64,000 bases of DNA from Streptomyces caeruleatus (GCF_001514235.1 NZ_KQ948927.1:124763-188762); one strand, 5' to 3'; positions 41,501 through 50,875 are shown, counted from the stretch's first letter. A program made the numbers and translations. Notes: generated by a model not told the origin, from the letters alone.

Positions 41501-43982
41501 CGGCTCGATCGAGGTCAAGGACGGCGCGCTGACCAGCGACGACGAGCGCTGGCTCCGGTTGTCCAAGTCCACGCTCACCGACGCCCAGAAGGCGAGGTTC
41601 CCGCACCTGAAGAACTACGCCGCCTGGACCGTCGACCCGCGTGACCGCGACCGGGTCCGCGAGGCCCTGCGCGGCCAGCTCGTGGCCTCCCAGCGGGCGG
41701 CCAACGGTGCCGTCCTGGCCGCGACGGGCGTACAGATCGCGGGCGTGCTGGACGACCTGTACCCCGGGGCGACGAAGGCCGACCTCGGTCCGACCTTCGC
41801 CAAGGGCCGTCCGACGCTCGCCGTCTGGGCGCCCACGGCCCAGTCGGTGAAGCTGGAGATCGGCGGCTCCACCGGGGCCACCGTCGCCATGAAGCGGAAC
41901 GACAGCACCGGCGTCTGGTCCGTCACCGGCCCGGCGTCCTGGAAGAACAAGCCGTACCGGTACGTCGTGCAGGTCTGGGCGCCCAGCGTCCGCAAGGTCG
42001 TCACCAACAAGGTCACCGACCCCTACGCCGTCGCGCTCACCGCGAACTCCGAGCGCAGCCTGGTCGTCGACCTCGCCGACCGGTCCCTGGCACCGAGCGG
42101 CTGGTCCACGTACACCAAGCCCAAGGCCGTACCGCTGAAGGACGCCCAGATCCAGGAGCTGCACATCCGGGACTTCTCGGTGGCGGACAAGACGGTGCCG
42201 GCGGGGGACCGGGGCACCTACCGCGCCTTCACCGACAAGCTCAGCGACGGCTCCAAGCACCTGAAGCGGCTGGCCGAGGCGGGCACGTCGTACGTCCACC
42301 TCCTGCCCGCCTTCGACATCGCCACCATCCCCGAGAAGAAGTCCGAGCAGGCGACCACCGACTGCGACCTGGCCTCCTTCCCGGCCGACTCCGAAAAGCA
42401 GCAGGAGTGCGTGGCGAAGATCGCGGCGAAGGACGCCTTCAACTGGGGCTACGACCCGTACCACTACACGGTCCCGGAGGGCTCGTACGCCTCCGACCCC
42501 GACGGCACCGCGCGTACGGTCGAGTTCCGCGAGATGGTCAAGGCGCTGAACGAGGACGGCCTGCGGGTCGTCATGGACGTCGTCTACAACCACACGGCGG
42601 CCAGCGGCCAGGCGGACACCTCCGTCCTCGACCGGATCGTCCCCGGCTACTACCAGCGGCTCCTCGCGGACGGCTCGGTCGCCAACAGCACCTGCTGCTC
42701 CAACACGGCCACCGAGAACGCCATGATGGGCAAGCTGGTCGTGGACTCGATCGTCACCTGGGCCAAGGAGTACAAGGTCGACGGCTTCCGCTTCGACCTG
42801 ATGGGCCACCACCCGAAGGCCAACATCCTGGCCGTCCGCAAGGCCCTGGACGAGCTGACCCCCGCCAAGGACGGCGTCGACGGCAAGAAGATCATCCTGT
42901 ACGGCGAGGGCTGGAACTTCGGCGAGATCGCCGACGACGCCCGCTTCGTCCAGGCCACCCAGAAGAACATGGCCGGCACCGGTATCGCCACCTTCTCCGA
43001 CCGCGCCCGTGACGCGGTGCGCGGCGGCGGCCCCTTCGACGAGGACCCCGGCGTCCAGGGCTTCGCCTCCGGCCTGTACACCGACCCCAACTCCTCGAAG
43101 AACAACGGCACTTCGGCGGAACAGAAGGCCCGCCTGCTGCACTACCAGGACCTGATCAAGGTCGGCCTGTCCGGCAACCTCGCCGACTACCGCTTCACCG
43201 ACACCGACGGCAAGGAGGTCAAGGGCTCCGAGGTCGACTACAACGGCGCACCCGCCGGCTACGCGGCCGCCCCCGGCGACGCCCTCGCCTACGCCGACGC
43301 GCACGACAACGAGTCGCTCTTCGACGCCCTCGCCTTCAAGCTGCCCACCTCGGTGAGCGCCGCCGAGCGCGCCCGGATGCAGGTCCTCGCCATGGCCACG
43401 GCCACCCTGTCGCAGGGCCCGGCCCTCTCCCAGGCCGGCACCGACCTGCTGCGCTCCAAGTCCCTCGACCGCAACTCCTACGACAGCGGCGACTGGTTCA
43501 ACGCCATCCACTGGAACTGCGCCGACGGCAACGGCTTCGGACGGGGGCTGCCGCCGGCGGCCGACAACGCGTCCAAGTGGCCGTACGCCAAGCCCCTGCT
43601 CGGCACCGTCAAGGTCGGCTGCGAGCAGATCGAGGGCAGCTCGGCGGCGTACCAGGACCTGCTGCGGATCCGTACGACGGAGAGCGCCTTCTCTCTCGAC
43701 ACGGCCGGTCAGGTGCAGTCGAAGCTCTCCTTCCCGCTGTCCGGGAAGGACGAGACGCCCGGCGTGATCACCATGCGCCTCGGTGACCTGGTCGTCGTCT
43801 TCAACGCGACGCCCGAGAAGCAGGAGCAGAAGGTCGCCTCGCTGGCCGGTGAGGGCTACCGGCTGCATCCGGTGCAGGCCTCGGGCGCGGACCCTATCGT
43901 CAAGTCCTCGTCGTTCGAGAGGGAATCGGGCACGTTCGCCGTTCCGGGGCGTACTGTCGCGGTCTTCTCACGGACGTCCTGA
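38556..43982 (+). CDS. secreted bifunctional amylopullulanase (alpha-amylase plus pullulanase)
   Basis: A 1,808-residue exported enzyme with two GH13 catalytic units. After a signal peptide (to about ARADTPP, residue 40), the alpha-amylase unit has Asp in [10 protein letters not shown] (about 320), Glu in MFGEVYS (about 352) and Asp in GNHDMGR (about 425). Two pullulanase-associated carbohydrate-binding repeats follow (about 735-830 and 846-945), each built around [18 protein letters not shown]48-like module ([15 protein letters not shown]) leads into the debranching unit with [10 protein letters not shown] (about 1413), YGEGWNFGE (about 1450) and DAHDNES (about 1583). It cleaves alpha-1,4 and alpha-1,6 bonds. 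The GTG 38556 follows AAGGAG; the leader matches the amylase leader. Confidence 0.93.
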   Translation: MIPRWPSPSRRRTAHAGRVAAVTVTALAAALVQPLAARADTPPPPPSDARLAAEPARHDATREQFYFVLPDRFAGGDSSNDKGGLTGSRLTTGYDPTDKGFYQGGDLKGLTKKLDYIKGLGTTSIWMAPIFKNQPVQGTGSDASAGYHGYWITDFTQVDPHFGTNKDLETLISKAHAKGMKVFFDVITNHTADVVDYEGKSYDYLSKGAFPYLTKDGRPFDDADYADGKSRFPAVDADSFPRTPTVPAAKKNAKVPAWLNDPTMYHNRGDSTFAGESSTHGDFGGLDDLWTERPEVVSGMEKIYQRWVRDFDIDGFRIDTVKHVNPEFWTQWATALDSYAAKKGRDDFFMFGEVYSADTNVTAPYVTQGRLDATLDFPFQEAARQYASQGGSAQKLASVFGDDYKYTTDKANAYEQVTFLGNHDMGRIGYFLNQDNPKATDAELLKKDKLANELMFLSRGNPVVYYGDEQGFTGAGGDKDARQTLFASKTADYLDDDQLGTDRTHASDAYDTGAPLYRQISALAKLRKANPALADGIQTERHAADGPGVYAFSRTDARTGTEYVVAFNNAGEAKSATFATGAADMTYKGLYGTDGSLRSGGDKKLTVTVPAGSAIVLKAAGRPAKPATEPTITLKAPAAGATGTVEIDADVDGGGLNRVVFAAQVGGGKWKTLGSADHAPYKVTQAIGKDVPAGTALRYKAVVIDSAGRTASATAESTTGTPPVPETPSASSRDYAVVHYKRTDGDYANWGLYAWGDLADGESTNWPDSHPFVGRDAYGAFAYVKLKPGASSVGFLVIDKDGNKDVSADRTIDVTKTGEIWIEQGKETVRTEKPAADYPAPDKTKAVLHYQRADGNYDGWGLHVWTGAAGPTDWSNPLKPVKTDSYGAVFEVPLTDGASSLSYILHKGDEKDLPTDQSLDLTANGHEVWLLSGQEKYLLPQPAGSAAALDLTTSKAIWIDRDTVAWNGAETAASTQLLYSRDGSIEVKDGALTSDDERWLRLSKSTLTDAQKARFPHLKNYAAWTVDPRDRDRVREALRGQLVASQRAANGAVLAATGVQIAGVLDDLYPGATKADLGPTFAKGRPTLAVWAPTAQSVKLEIGGSTGATVAMKRNDSTGVWSVTGPASWKNKPYRYVVQVWAPSVRKVVTNKVTDPYAVALTANSERSLVVDLADRSLAPSGWSTYTKPKAVPLKDAQIQELHIRDFSVADKTVPAGDRGTYRAFTDKLSDGSKHLKRLAEAGTSYVHLLPAFDIATIPEKKSEQATTDCDLASFPADSEKQQECVAKIAAKDAFNWGYDPYHYTVPEGSYASDPDGTARTVEFREMVKALNEDGLRVVMDVVYNHTAASGQADTSVLDRIVPGYYQRLLADGSVANSTCCSNTATENAMMGKLVVDSIVTWAKEYKVDGFRFDLMGHHPKANILAVRKALDELTPAKDGVDGKKIILYGEGWNFGEIADDARFVQATQKNMAGTGIATFSDRARDAVRGGGPFDEDPGVQGFASGLYTDPNSSKNNGTSAEQKARLLHYQDLIKVGLSGNLADYRFTDTDGKEVKGSEVDYNGAPAGYAAAPGDALAYADAHDNESLFDALAFKLPTSVSAAERARMQVLAMATATLSQGPALSQAGTDLLRSKSLDRNSYDSGDWFNAIHWNCADGNGFGRGLPPAADNASKWPYAKPLLGTVKVGCEQIEGSSAAYQDLLRIRTTESAFSLDTAGQVQSKLSFPLSGKDETPGVITMRLGDLVVVFNATPEKQEQKVASLAGEGYRLHPVQASGADPIVKSSSFERESGTFAVPGRTVAVFSRTS

Positions 43983-43993
43983 CACCGCACTAA

Positions 43994-44037
43994 CGTGAGT
44001 GGGGCGGTCCCGGTGCAGCGGGGCCGCCCCACTCACG
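43994..44037. terminator. amylopullulanase terminator
   Basis: A 14-bp perfect stem CGTGAGTGGGGCGG/CCGCCCCACTCACG with a 16-base loop, beginning 12 bp after the stop. Confidence 0.9.
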
Positions 44038-44058
44038 CGTCTCCAAGGGCTCCCGACG

Positions 44059-45801
44059 ATGGACGGATTCGGCAAGCAGTCGGGTACGACCGTGATGGTC
44101 GTCGACGACGTCCCGACCAGCCGCTTCGCCATGGGCGCCGTACTGCGCCGCGCCGGCCACGACGTCGTCCCCGTCGCGAGCGCGGGCGAGGCGCTGAGCG
44201 AGCTCGACCTACGGCTGCGCGCGGGCGCCCTGCCCGACCTGGCCCTCGTCGACGTCGGACTGCCCGACATGAGCGGATTCGAACTGTGCCGCCTGGTCAA
44301 GGCCCGGCCGTCCACGGCCGCGCTGCCCGTCGTCCACTTCTCCGCCATGGCCGTGGACGCGGGGTACCGGTGGCGGGGCCTCGACGCGGGCGCCGACGCC
44401 TACCTCACCGTGCCGGCCGAGCCGAGCGAGATCGAGGCGGTGGTACGGGCCGCCGTCCGCGGGGCGCGCCGGCGCAGCGCGGCCGAGGTGCTCGCACACC
44501 GGCTGACGCTGCTGTCCGAGGCGATCGTCACCGTGCAGACCGCGCGCTGCCTAGGGGAACTGGCCGACGCGGCCGCGATGGGCATGTCCCGGCTCACCGG
44601 CACACCCGCGGTCGTCTTCGTCATCGGCCCGGACGGCGAACCACACTGGGGCACCTCCCTCAACCGCCCCCGAGGCCACGGCTTCACCCGCCCGACGGAC
44701 GCCCCCACCGCCGTGCCGGACACCGCCCCGCACATCGCGGCGGCCCGCCTGATCACCCGCCTCGCGGAAGGCCGGACCGGCCGCACCGAGGTACACAGCA
44801 CCATCGTCCCCGCCTCCCTCTGGCCCGCCGGCTTCTTCCACCCAGGCGTCCGCGAGGATGCCCACCTGATCCTGGCCTCGGGCCAGGAGAACCGAGCCCG
44901 AGTCTGCATCGCGACACCGGCAGCGCCCCTAAGGGGCGCGGGGCTGTATCGATATGCGGCTCCGCCGCGGGGCGCGACCAGCCACCACGAACCCGCACCC
45001 GCCCGACTGCACAACCCGGCACCACCTACCGCGGCGCAACCCGAGGAGCGCCTCGCTCAGGCCACCGCCCTAGCCGCAGAACCCCTCCTCCGCTACCAAG
45101 CGGAGCGCCACGTCGCGCTCACCCTCCAGCACAGCTTCCTGCCCCAGCCCTACCGCCTCCCCTCCCTCCCCGGCGTCGAGGTCGTCGTCCGCTACGTCCC
45201 CGCCTCCCGGCAGGCCGAGATCGGCGGCGACTTCTACGCCGCCCTGCGCACCCCGGACGGGTTACTCACCGCGGTCGGCGACGTCGTCGGACACTCCCTG
45301 GACGCGGCGACCGTCATGGTCGAGATCCGGCACGCGCTGCGCGCCTACTGCGTCGAGGAGAGCGACCCGGGCACGCTGGCCGAACGCCTCGACCGGATGC
45401 TGCTGCACTACCACCCCGACGTCACCGCCACGGTCTGCCTGGCCCTGGTCGACCCCGGCACCGGACGCACCCGGATCGCCAACGCGGGCCACATCCCGCC
45501 GCTGATCGTGCGGTCCGAGGGCGACACCGCGTACGTTCCCGTGGACGGTCCGCTGCTCGGCCTGGGCCTGGACCGGCCGGCGCCCACCGAGCTGGTGCTG
45601 ACCCCGGAGGACTGCCTGCTGATGGTCACCGACGGTCTGATCGAGAGCCGCGGCACCGACCTCTCCGTCTCCCTGGAGCAGCTCCGCAAGGCCGCCGCGG
45701 ACGCCCCGACCGGCGGGGACGAGCTGTGCGACACGTTGCTTGAGTGCTTCGGGCGGGACCAGGAGGACGACATCGCGATGCTGGCCCTGCGGTTAGGGTG
45801 A
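44059..45801 (+). CDS. response-regulator/SpoIIE-type PP2C phosphatase
   Basis: A 580-residue cytosolic protein. The N-terminal receiver domain (about 8-130) has the acidic pair in VVDDV and Asp in LVDVGLPD (about 65), but the conserved Lys near its end is replaced (AYLTVPAEP instead of LTKP). A GAF-like middle region (about 150-290) follows. The C-terminal SpoIIE/PP2C domain has EIGGDFYAAL, VGDVVGHS, NAGHIPPL, MVTDGLIESR and DDIAML, all metal-site blocks, so it should be an active Ser/Thr phosphatase, perhaps on anti-sigma antagonists. ATG 44059 was chosen because longer frames start inside the terminator. Residues about 289-320 are encoded by an interspersed repeat. Confidence 0.87.
   Translation: MDGFGKQSGTTVMVVDDVPTSRFAMGAVLRRAGHDVVPVASAGEALSELDLRLRAGALPDLALVDVGLPDMSGFELCRLVKARPSTAALPVVHFSAMAVDAGYRWRGLDAGADAYLTVPAEPSEIEAVVRAAVRGARRRSAAEVLAHRLTLLSEAIVTVQTARCLGELADAAAMGMSRLTGTPAVVFVIGPDGEPHWGTSLNRPRGHGFTRPTDAPTAVPDTAPHIAAARLITRLAEGRTGRTEVHSTIVPASLWPAGFFHPGVREDAHLILASGQENRARVCIATPAAPLRGAGLYRYAAPPRGATSHHEPAPARLHNPAPPTAAQPEERLAQATALAAEPLLRYQAERHVALTLQHSFLPQPYRLPSLPGVEVVVRYVPASRQAEIGGDFYAALRTPDGLLTAVGDVVGHSLDAATVMVEIRHALRAYCVEESDPGTLAERLDRMLLHYHPDVTATVCLALVDPGTGRTRIANAGHIPPLIVRSEGDTAYVPVDGPLLGLGLDRPAPTELVLTPEDCLLMVTDGLIESRGTDLSVSLEQLRKAAADAPTGGDELCDTLLECFGRDQEDDIAMLALRLG
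44923..44990 (+). repeat. interspersed palindromic repeat, long form, inside the phosphatase gene
   Basis: GCGCCCCTAAGGGGCGCGG, then GGCTGTATCGATATGCGGCT, CCGCCGCGGGGCGCGACCAG and CCACCACGA: the same element as at 32191, here read through in frame as the linker between GAF-like and PP2C domains. It is not a breakpoint: both flanking domains are intact and in frame. Confidence 0.8.
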
Positions 45802-45832
45802 GCCCAGTTGCCGCTGTAGAACAGGAGTGCCC

Positions 45833-46195
45833 ATGCCGCAGATCACCGTCGACTATTCCGGCGTACTGGCCGACGCCTTCGACCGGGAGAGTTTCGCGCG
45901 GGCGCTGCACGCGGCCACGGTCGAGATCGCGGCGGCGAAGCCGGAGGCGTGCAAGACGCAGTTCCGGCAGAGCCAGTACACGGCGTTCGGCTACGAGGAC
46001 CCCGAGGCGCAGGGCCACGCGATCGTGCACGTCACGCTCGGCCTGCTCGCCGGGCGCACCGACGAGACGAAGGCCAGGCTGACCGAGGCCGTCCTGGAAC
46101 TGCTGCGCAAGCACGTGGAGGACGGCGGTGTCGTCCTGCACGCCTCCGCCGAGGTACGCGACCTCGACCCGTCGTATCGCAAGTTCGAACGCTAG
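45833..46195 (+). CDS. 5-carboxymethyl-2-hydroxymuconate isomerase-like tautomerase
   Basis: A 120-residue protein of the CHMI/tautomerase fold. After Met removal the chain would begin with Pro (MPQITVDYSG), the catalytic N-terminal proline of this superfamily. RQSQYTAFGY and HAIVHVTLGLLAGR match the core. True CHMI acts in homoprotocatechuate degradation, but none of the other genes of that pathway is nearby, so the physiological substrate is open. The ATG at 45833 follows AGGAG. Its stop codon and that of the convergent TetR gene both lie in one small palindrome. Confidence 0.8.
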   Translation: MPQITVDYSGVLADAFDRESFARALHAATVEIAAAKPEACKTQFRQSQYTAFGYEDPEAQGHAIVHVTLGLLAGRTDETKARLTEAVLELLRKHVEDGGVVLHASAEVRDLDPSYRKFER

Positions 46196-46209
46196 GGCGT
46201 TCGCCCTAG
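46192..46209. terminator. compact palindrome covering two convergent stop codons
   Basis: CTAGGGCG-TT-CGCCCTAG is perfect over 8 bp. The tautomerase stop (46193-46195) and the TetR stop (46206-46208 on the minus strand) are both within it. With a 2-base loop it may form a cruciform or act as a short bidirectional terminator. Confidence 0.5.
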
Positions 46210-46895
46210 GAAGCCAGCGAGATCAGCCGGCCGATCAGCTCGTTGAACGGGCCGTCGGCCGGCTCGTCCTTGAGCATGCGGCGCAACAGAGCGCCCATCT
46301 CCTCGTCACTGGCGGCGCTGACCGCGGCCAGCGCGGCGAAGTCGTGCACCAGCTGCACCTCCAGCTCGGCGCGCGGGATGCGCCGGCCGTCGAGCCAGAT
46401 CAGGGCCGTGGACTCGGCGAGCGAGATCCAGGAGCGGACGACCAGTTCCAGACGCGCGGGCGGGTTCTCCACGTTCAGATGCGAAAGGATTTGGACATAC
46501 GCCGCCTGCCGCACGGAGTCGATGAGCGCGTTCGTCCGCGTGGAGCCGACGGCCGGGCCGCCCCGCATCAGCGCGGAGAAACCGGGGCCGTGCTCGTCCA
46601 CGAAGTCGAAGAACCGCCGCATCACGCGCAGCAGCCGGGCCCCCAGCGGCCCCTCCCGCGGCTCGACGAAACGGCCCGCCAGTTCGTCCGAGGCCCGCTT
46701 CAACGCGGCTTCGTACAGGCTGAGTTTGCCGGGGAAGTAGTGGTAGACCAGCGGGCGTGAGATGCCCGCGGCCGACGCTATCTCGTCGATGGAGACGTCG
46801 TCGGGCGAGCGCTGGCTGAACAGTTCGAGGGCGACGCCGATCAACTGCTGCCGTCGCTCCTCGACTCCCATTCTTCGGCGTACCCCGGTAGTCAT
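46206..46895 (-). CDS. TetR family regulator
   Basis: A 229-residue TetR protein with helix-turn-helix IDEIASAAGISRPLVYHYF at about 38-56 and a long ligand-binding C-terminal domain. ATG 46895. It lies downstream of and on the same strand as the diiron protein/ferredoxin reductase pair, with an 80-bp gap holding two ACCGATCG copies 30 bp apart (46907 and 46937). Regulation of that pair is likely from position. Similar TetR proteins control fatty-acid or alkane genes, but the ligand is not known here. Confidence 0.87.
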   Translation of the reverse strand: MTTGVRRRMGVEERRQQLIGVALELFSQRSPDDVSIDEIASAAGISRPLVYHYFPGKLSLYEAALKRASDELAGRFVEPREGPLGARLLRVMRRFFDFVDEHGPGFSALMRGGPAVGSTRTNALIDSVRQAAYVQILSHLNVENPPARLELVVRSWISLAESTALIWLDGRRIPRAELEVQLVHDFAALAAVSAASDEEMGALLRRMLKDEPADGPFNELIGRLISLAS

Positions 46896-46975
46896 GCGAA
46901 CACCTTACCGATCGTTTCCGGCCCCGAACGGACCGGACCGATCGAGGACGTTCACACGCCCCCGCACGTCTGCGC

Positions 46976-47998
46976 TCACATGTCCAACACCAGGCGATCA
47001 CTCCGAGCCCGCGACACACAGATCAGCATCGAGTCGGCCCGCTCCGCGTCGGTCAGCAACTCGTCCCGGTGCTCCACCTCGCCCTCCAGCACCCGCTGTT
47101 GGCAGGTCCCGCAGAAGCCCTGCTCGCAGGAGTAGGCGGTGTCGGGCAACTCCGCGCGTACGGCGGCCAGTACGGTCGAGTCGGCGGGGACCGTCAACGT
47201 CCGCCCACTGCGCCGCAGTTCCACCTCGAAGGCACCGCCCGTCGAGGCGCGCGGCGTGAACCGCTCCAGCTGGACGTGCGGGAACCGCTCCGCCACGGCG
47301 GCCATCAGCCCCTCCGGCCCACAGCAGTAGACGGCGGCACCCTCGGGCACGTCCGCGAGGAGCCCGTCGAGGTCGGGCACCCCCTCCACGACGCTCACCC
47401 GGTCCCCGCCCAGCTTCTCGACCTCCTCCAGGAACGGCATCGAGGCGCGGTCCCGCCCGCAGTACAGCAGCCGCCACTCCACGCCCTCGCCCAGCGCGCG
47501 CAGCATCGGCAGCACGGGCGTGATCCCGATACCGCCCGCGACGAACACGTACGACGGGGCCGCCACCAGTGGGAAACGGTTCCGCGGCCCCCGCACCTCC
47601 AGCTCCATCCCCTCCCGCACCTGCTCGTGCACCTCGCGCGAGCCGCCCCGCCCGTCCGCGACCAGCCTGATCGCCACCGTGTACGACGAGCCGTCCTCCG
47701 GGTCCCCGCACAGCGAGTACTGCCGCACAAGACCCGACGGCAACACGAGGTCGAGATGCGCACCGGGCTCCCAGCCGGGCAGGTCGCGCCCCTCCAGCCG
47801 CAGTCGGACGACCCCCTCCGCGACCTCCTCCCGCGAGGCCACCAGCACACGCAGCGCCCGCGACCGGGGCCGCCCGGAGACCGGCTCCTCCAGGGCGGGC
47901 ATCGGCCACAGCGGAGAGGTCCGGATTCGGCGTCGCATCGCGCGCCGGACGAGCAGGGCGGTCCCGGCGAGGACGGCGACCGTGAGCGGCTTCGGCAT
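46976..47998 (-). CDS. ferredoxin reductase with C-terminal [2Fe-2S] domain
   Basis: A 340-residue electron-transfer protein. A short hydrophobic/basic N-terminus (about 5-26) may attach it to the membrane. A flavin domain with RQYSLCGDP (about 90-98), a nucleotide-binding domain with VFVAGGIGITPVLPML and a plant-type [2Fe-2S] domain with CEQGFCGTC plus a distal Cys follow. It passes electrons from NAD(P)H to a terminal oxygenase. The ATG at 47998 overlaps the stop of the diiron protein gene (TGATG), indicating coupled synthesis. That partner is the most likely electron acceptor. Confidence 0.88.
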   Translation of the reverse strand: MPKPLTVAVLAGTALLVRRAMRRRIRTSPLWPMPALEEPVSGRPRSRALRVLVASREEVAEGVVRLRLEGRDLPGWEPGAHLDLVLPSGLVRQYSLCGDPEDGSSYTVAIRLVADGRGGSREVHEQVREGMELEVRGPRNRFPLVAAPSYVFVAGGIGITPVLPMLRALGEGVEWRLLYCGRDRASMPFLEEVEKLGGDRVSVVEGVPDLDGLLADVPEGAAVYCCGPEGLMAAVAERFPHVQLERFTPRASTGGAFEVELRRSGRTLTVPADSTVLAAVRAELPDTAYSCEQGFCGTCQQRVLEGEVEHRDELLTDAERADSMLICVSRARSDRLVLDM

Positions 47999-48876
47999 CA
48001 GGCGGCACCCTTCTCGGCGGCCAGGGCGGCGGGGGAGGCGGCCAGATAGGCGACGGCCTGCGCGGTGGAGCCCTCCTGCGAGGGGTGGTAGGTGCGGCTC
48101 AGATAGCGGGGGATGGACCTGAGCATGTCGCCGGTCGCCGGGAGCGTGCCCCGCCTGCCCCGGACGTAGAAGTCCTTGAAGGTGGCCCGGCCGTCCACGA
48201 GCGTGGGGTCGTTCTCCATGAAGAAGCGCGCCCCGCGCTGCCACAGGAACACCAGGGCGGCGAACGCCGTCGCCCAGGTCCGCACCCGGCGCCGGTAGTC
48301 GCCGTCGACATGCATGAACAGGTCGAAGGCCACCGACCGGTGCTCGACCTCCTCGGCACCGTGCCAGCGCAGCAGGTCCAGCATGGTCGGGTCGGCGCCG
48401 CGCCGGTCCAGCTCCTCGGCGCCCAGCACCCAGTCCCCGAGGAACGCGGTGTAGTGCTCGATGGCCGCGATGATCGCCACCCGCTCCATCAGCCACCAGC
48501 GGCGCGCCCGGCCCGGCGGCAGCGTGCGGTCGCCGAGCAGCTTCTCGAAGAGCCAGTCGACCTGGGCGGTGTACGGCGTCGGGTCGAGCCCCTGCTCCCG
48601 CAGATGCGGCAGCACCTCGTCATGGGCCTGCGAGTGCATCGCCTCCTGCCCGATGAACCCGATGACGTCCTCGCGGAGCCGCTCGTCCCGGATGTACGGC
48701 AGCACCTGCTTGTAGACATGCACGAACCACCGCTCGCCGGCGGGCAGGAGCAGATGCAGCACGTTGATGGTGTGCGTGGTGAAGGGATCGCCGGGGACCC
48801 AGTGCAACGGGGTGTCGTCCCAGGAGAAGGACACCTTGCGGGCCTTGAGGGGTATCCGGTCCTGCGTATTAGACAT
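47998..48876 (-). CDS. ferritin-like diiron protein (metal-dependent hydrolase family PF10118-like)
   Basis: A 292-residue all-helical protein. Metal-ligand candidates are Glu/His in GQEAMHSQAHDE (about 77-88), Glu-His in AAIEHYTAF and HGAEEVEHRSVAFD (about 170-183), the Glu-xx-His pattern of ferritin-like diiron sites. Databases call the family a metal-dependent hydrolase, but the coupled ferredoxin reductase suggests oxygen chemistry such as a hydroxylase or desaturase. The ATG at 48876 has no clear Shine-Dalgarno. Just upstream, GTCA-N6-TGAC and TACT-N4-AGTA (48885-48899) could be TetR operator halves. The substrate is unknown. Confidence 0.75.
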   Translation of the reverse strand: MSNTQDRIPLKARKVSFSWDDTPLHWVPGDPFTTHTINVLHLLLPAGERWFVHVYKQVLPYIRDERLREDVIGFIGQEAMHSQAHDEVLPHLREQGLDPTPYTAQVDWLFEKLLGDRTLPPGRARRWWLMERVAIIAAIEHYTAFLGDWVLGAEELDRRGADPTMLDLLRWHGAEEVEHRSVAFDLFMHVDGDYRRRVRTWATAFAALVFLWQRGARFFMENDPTLVDGRATFKDFYVRGRRGTLPATGDMLRSIPRYLSRTYHPSQEGSTAQAVAYLAASPAALAAEKGAA

Positions 48877-48949
48877 GGCGTCAATGTACTGACGAGTAGC
48901 CCAGGGGTGAACCCTTGTGCAGGCTGTTGTTTACGTTCCCGTCAGCAAG

Positions 48950-50875
48950 TCACTTGAGGCCGTCGATCGAGCGCCCGCTCTCCAACGTGCCCTGCAACTC
49001 GGCCTGCGCGCCCTGCTTCGCCCGCACGGCCAGCAGACTGCCCTCGGAACTGCCGCGCACCCCGCCCGTGGCCCGGATCGACTCCGTGTCCCCGGCGCCC
49101 GCCGCCAGCAGATACCAGCTGCCCGCCTGCGCCTTCCACAGCACCCCGGCCAGCACATGCGGATCACGCGCCCCGCACGCCGGCACGTTCTGTGCCTTCG
49201 CCGCCACCGCCGCGTGCGTCGCGCCCGGCGTCCGGAACTGGGCCAGCACCCGCTCGCCGCCACCCCGCCAGGTCTCCGCGCGCGAGCACACCCAGTCTGC
49301 GGCGCCGGTCCCGTCGGGCAGCGCCTGCCGGGCGTACGCCCAGGCGTTGACCGTGCGCACCCCGGCCGAGCGCATCGCGCCCAGCCAGCAGGAGTACGGC
49401 GCCCAGGTGTGCAGCGCCTGTGTGCCGGACACGTCCTTGGTCGCGCCGGGGCGGCCGGTGGTAAGACGGGCCGGGACCAGTTCGGCTAGGTCGGTCAGCA
49501 GTCGGGTGCCGGTGCTGTCGGTCACCTGGAGGGCGTTCCACGACGAGCACGCGCCGGTCTGCTGGGTGGCGGGGCTCGCCATCGGAGAGGTCACACCGTC
49601 GGTCACCGTGAGGTCCATCGCCCCGGCTCCCGGCTTCAGCAGGTCCCGCTCGGCCGCCTTCTTCACCCAGGGCGCCATGAGGTAGCGCACATTGCCGTCG
49701 GCGCGGCTCAGCACCACCGCGCCGGCCTCCGCCCTGGTCGCGTTGTCGACCCGGGAGAAGTCCAGGGCGGCACCGTCCGTGCCGTCCAGCGGCTCGGCGT
49801 AACGGGCGATGCGCAGACCGTCGTAGAGGATCACCACGCGCGCGTTGTCGACGTCCCCCGCGTACAGCAGTTGCGGCGCGCCGGACGGGCCGCCCGAGGG
49901 GGTGCCGGGCGTCGCCGAGACGGTGACCTTCTCGCCGGGGCGCGCCCACACCGCGAGCGCGCGCCGCAGCAGCGCCGAGTCGTCGGCGAGGTCGCCGCGC
50001 GCGGGCCACACGGAGAAGTCGGTACGGGCCGCGGACTGCCAGGCCAGCGCCGGGACCTTCGTCAACTGGGCCGGGTCGAGGGCAGCCTCGGCCGCCGGGT
50101 TCTGCGCGTACGAGGGCGCGGCGGGACCGTCGGGGCCCCAGCCCTCACCGGGCATACCGAGCAGCGCCCCGCACACCAGCAGGGCGGCCCCGGCGGCCAG
50201 CGCGGCCTTCGTGTGCTGCCTGCGCCGCATCAGGTCGGTGGGCCGGGCCTGCAGCGAGCACGGGTCGAACTCGGGGGAGTCGAGCAGCGCGTACTGCGCC
50301 GGGACGGCGTCGGCCTCCTCCAGCGCTTCGTCCACGTCCTCGACACCGGCCGCCGCCAGCACGTCGCGCACCTCGCCGTCCGGGAGTTTCTCCAGCCCGC
50401 GCAGCACGTAGGCCGCCCGCGCCGGGCCGGACAGCGCCGACAGCCGCTGGTCCAGGGCGAGCTCGTCGGCGCCGCCCGACCGGGGGAAGAGGCGCAGGCC
50501 CCAGATCTGGGGCAGCAGGGGCGGCAACTGGGAACGCTTCGGCCAGGCCAGGCGGCGCAACGGCAGGCCCGCCTCCAGCGCCGTGGTCAGGACCCGCAGC
50601 CGCAGGAAGGCATACCCCGGGTCACCCTCGCGTCCCGTCGACTGGGCCGGGATCGCGGGCGCCGACGCCGCCCGGCCCCGGGGCAGTGCCCGCTGGATGA
50701 GGGAGTGCGCGGTCACCACACGCCGGTTGCGCCCGAGGCTCGGCGGCAGCACCAGGTAGGCGAGCCGGACAAGACGCGGATAGTGCTCGACGAGCGCGGC
50801 CTCGGCCCGCTCGACATCGACGACCGGATCGACGGCTTCGGCTGCGGGGCGCGGGGCGACATCCTGTGACTGCAC
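48950..50875 (-). CDS. membrane protein with sigma-factor-like N-terminus and large outside domain
   Basis: A 641-residue protein of unknown function. Residues 24-60 (VEHYPRLVRLAYLVLPPSLG) resemble region 2 of ECF sigma factors. Residues about 160-205 (LSALSGPARAAYVLRGLEKL then DGEVRDVLAAAG) resemble region 4, but the DNA-contacting part of region 2 is diverged. A single membrane helix (about 222-243) separates this from about 390 extracytoplasmic residues containing conserved-looking Trp and paired Cys. The likely topology is sigma-like part inside, sensor-like part outside. The GTG start at 50875 has no Shine-Dalgarno. I do not recognise the outer domain. Confidence 0.75.
   Translation of the reverse strand: MQSQDVAPRPAAEAVDPVVDVERAEAALVEHYPRLVRLAYLVLPPSLGRNRRVVTAHSLIQRALPRGRAASAPAIPAQSTGREGDPGYAFLRLRVLTTALEAGLPLRRLAWPKRSQLPPLLPQIWGLRLFPRSGGADELALDQRLSALSGPARAAYVLRGLEKLPDGEVRDVLAAAGVEDVDEALEEADAVPAQYALLDSPEFDPCSLQARPTDLMRRRQHTKAALAAGAALLVCGALLGMPGEGWGPDGPAAPSYAQNPAAEAALDPAQLTKVPALAWQSAARTDFSVWPARGDLADDSALLRRALAVWARPGEKVTVSATPGTPSGGPSGAPQLLYAGDVDNARVVILYDGLRIARYAEPLDGTDGAALDFSRVDNATRAEAGAVVLSRADGNVRYLMAPWVKKAAERDLLKPGAGAMDLTVTDGVTSPMASPATQQTGACSSWNALQVTDSTGTRLLTDLAELVPARLTTGRPGATKDVSGTQALHTWAPYSCWLGAMRSAGVRTVNAWAYARQALPDGTGAADWVCSRAETWRGGGERVLAQFRTPGATHAAVAAKAQNVPACGARDPHVLAGVLWKAQAGSWYLLAAGAGDTESIRATGGVRGSSEGSLLAVRAKQGAQAELQGTLESGRSIDGLK

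Noticed and set aside
38508..43868. Antisense open frame of 1,786 codons opposite the amylopullulanase gene
   Set aside because: It is the GC-rich shadow of the pullulanase frame, composed of Val/Gly/Arg-rich low-complexity sequence with no recognisable domain or ribosome-binding site.
43999..44058. Start of the phosphatase gene at 43999
   Set aside because: That segment is the stem-loop terminating the pullulanase gene; ATG 44059 with AAGGG upstream is preferred.
44059..45801. Phosphatase gene disrupted by a repeat insertion
   Set aside because: The frame stays open through the repeat and both flanking domains are complete, so it is not called a pseudogene.
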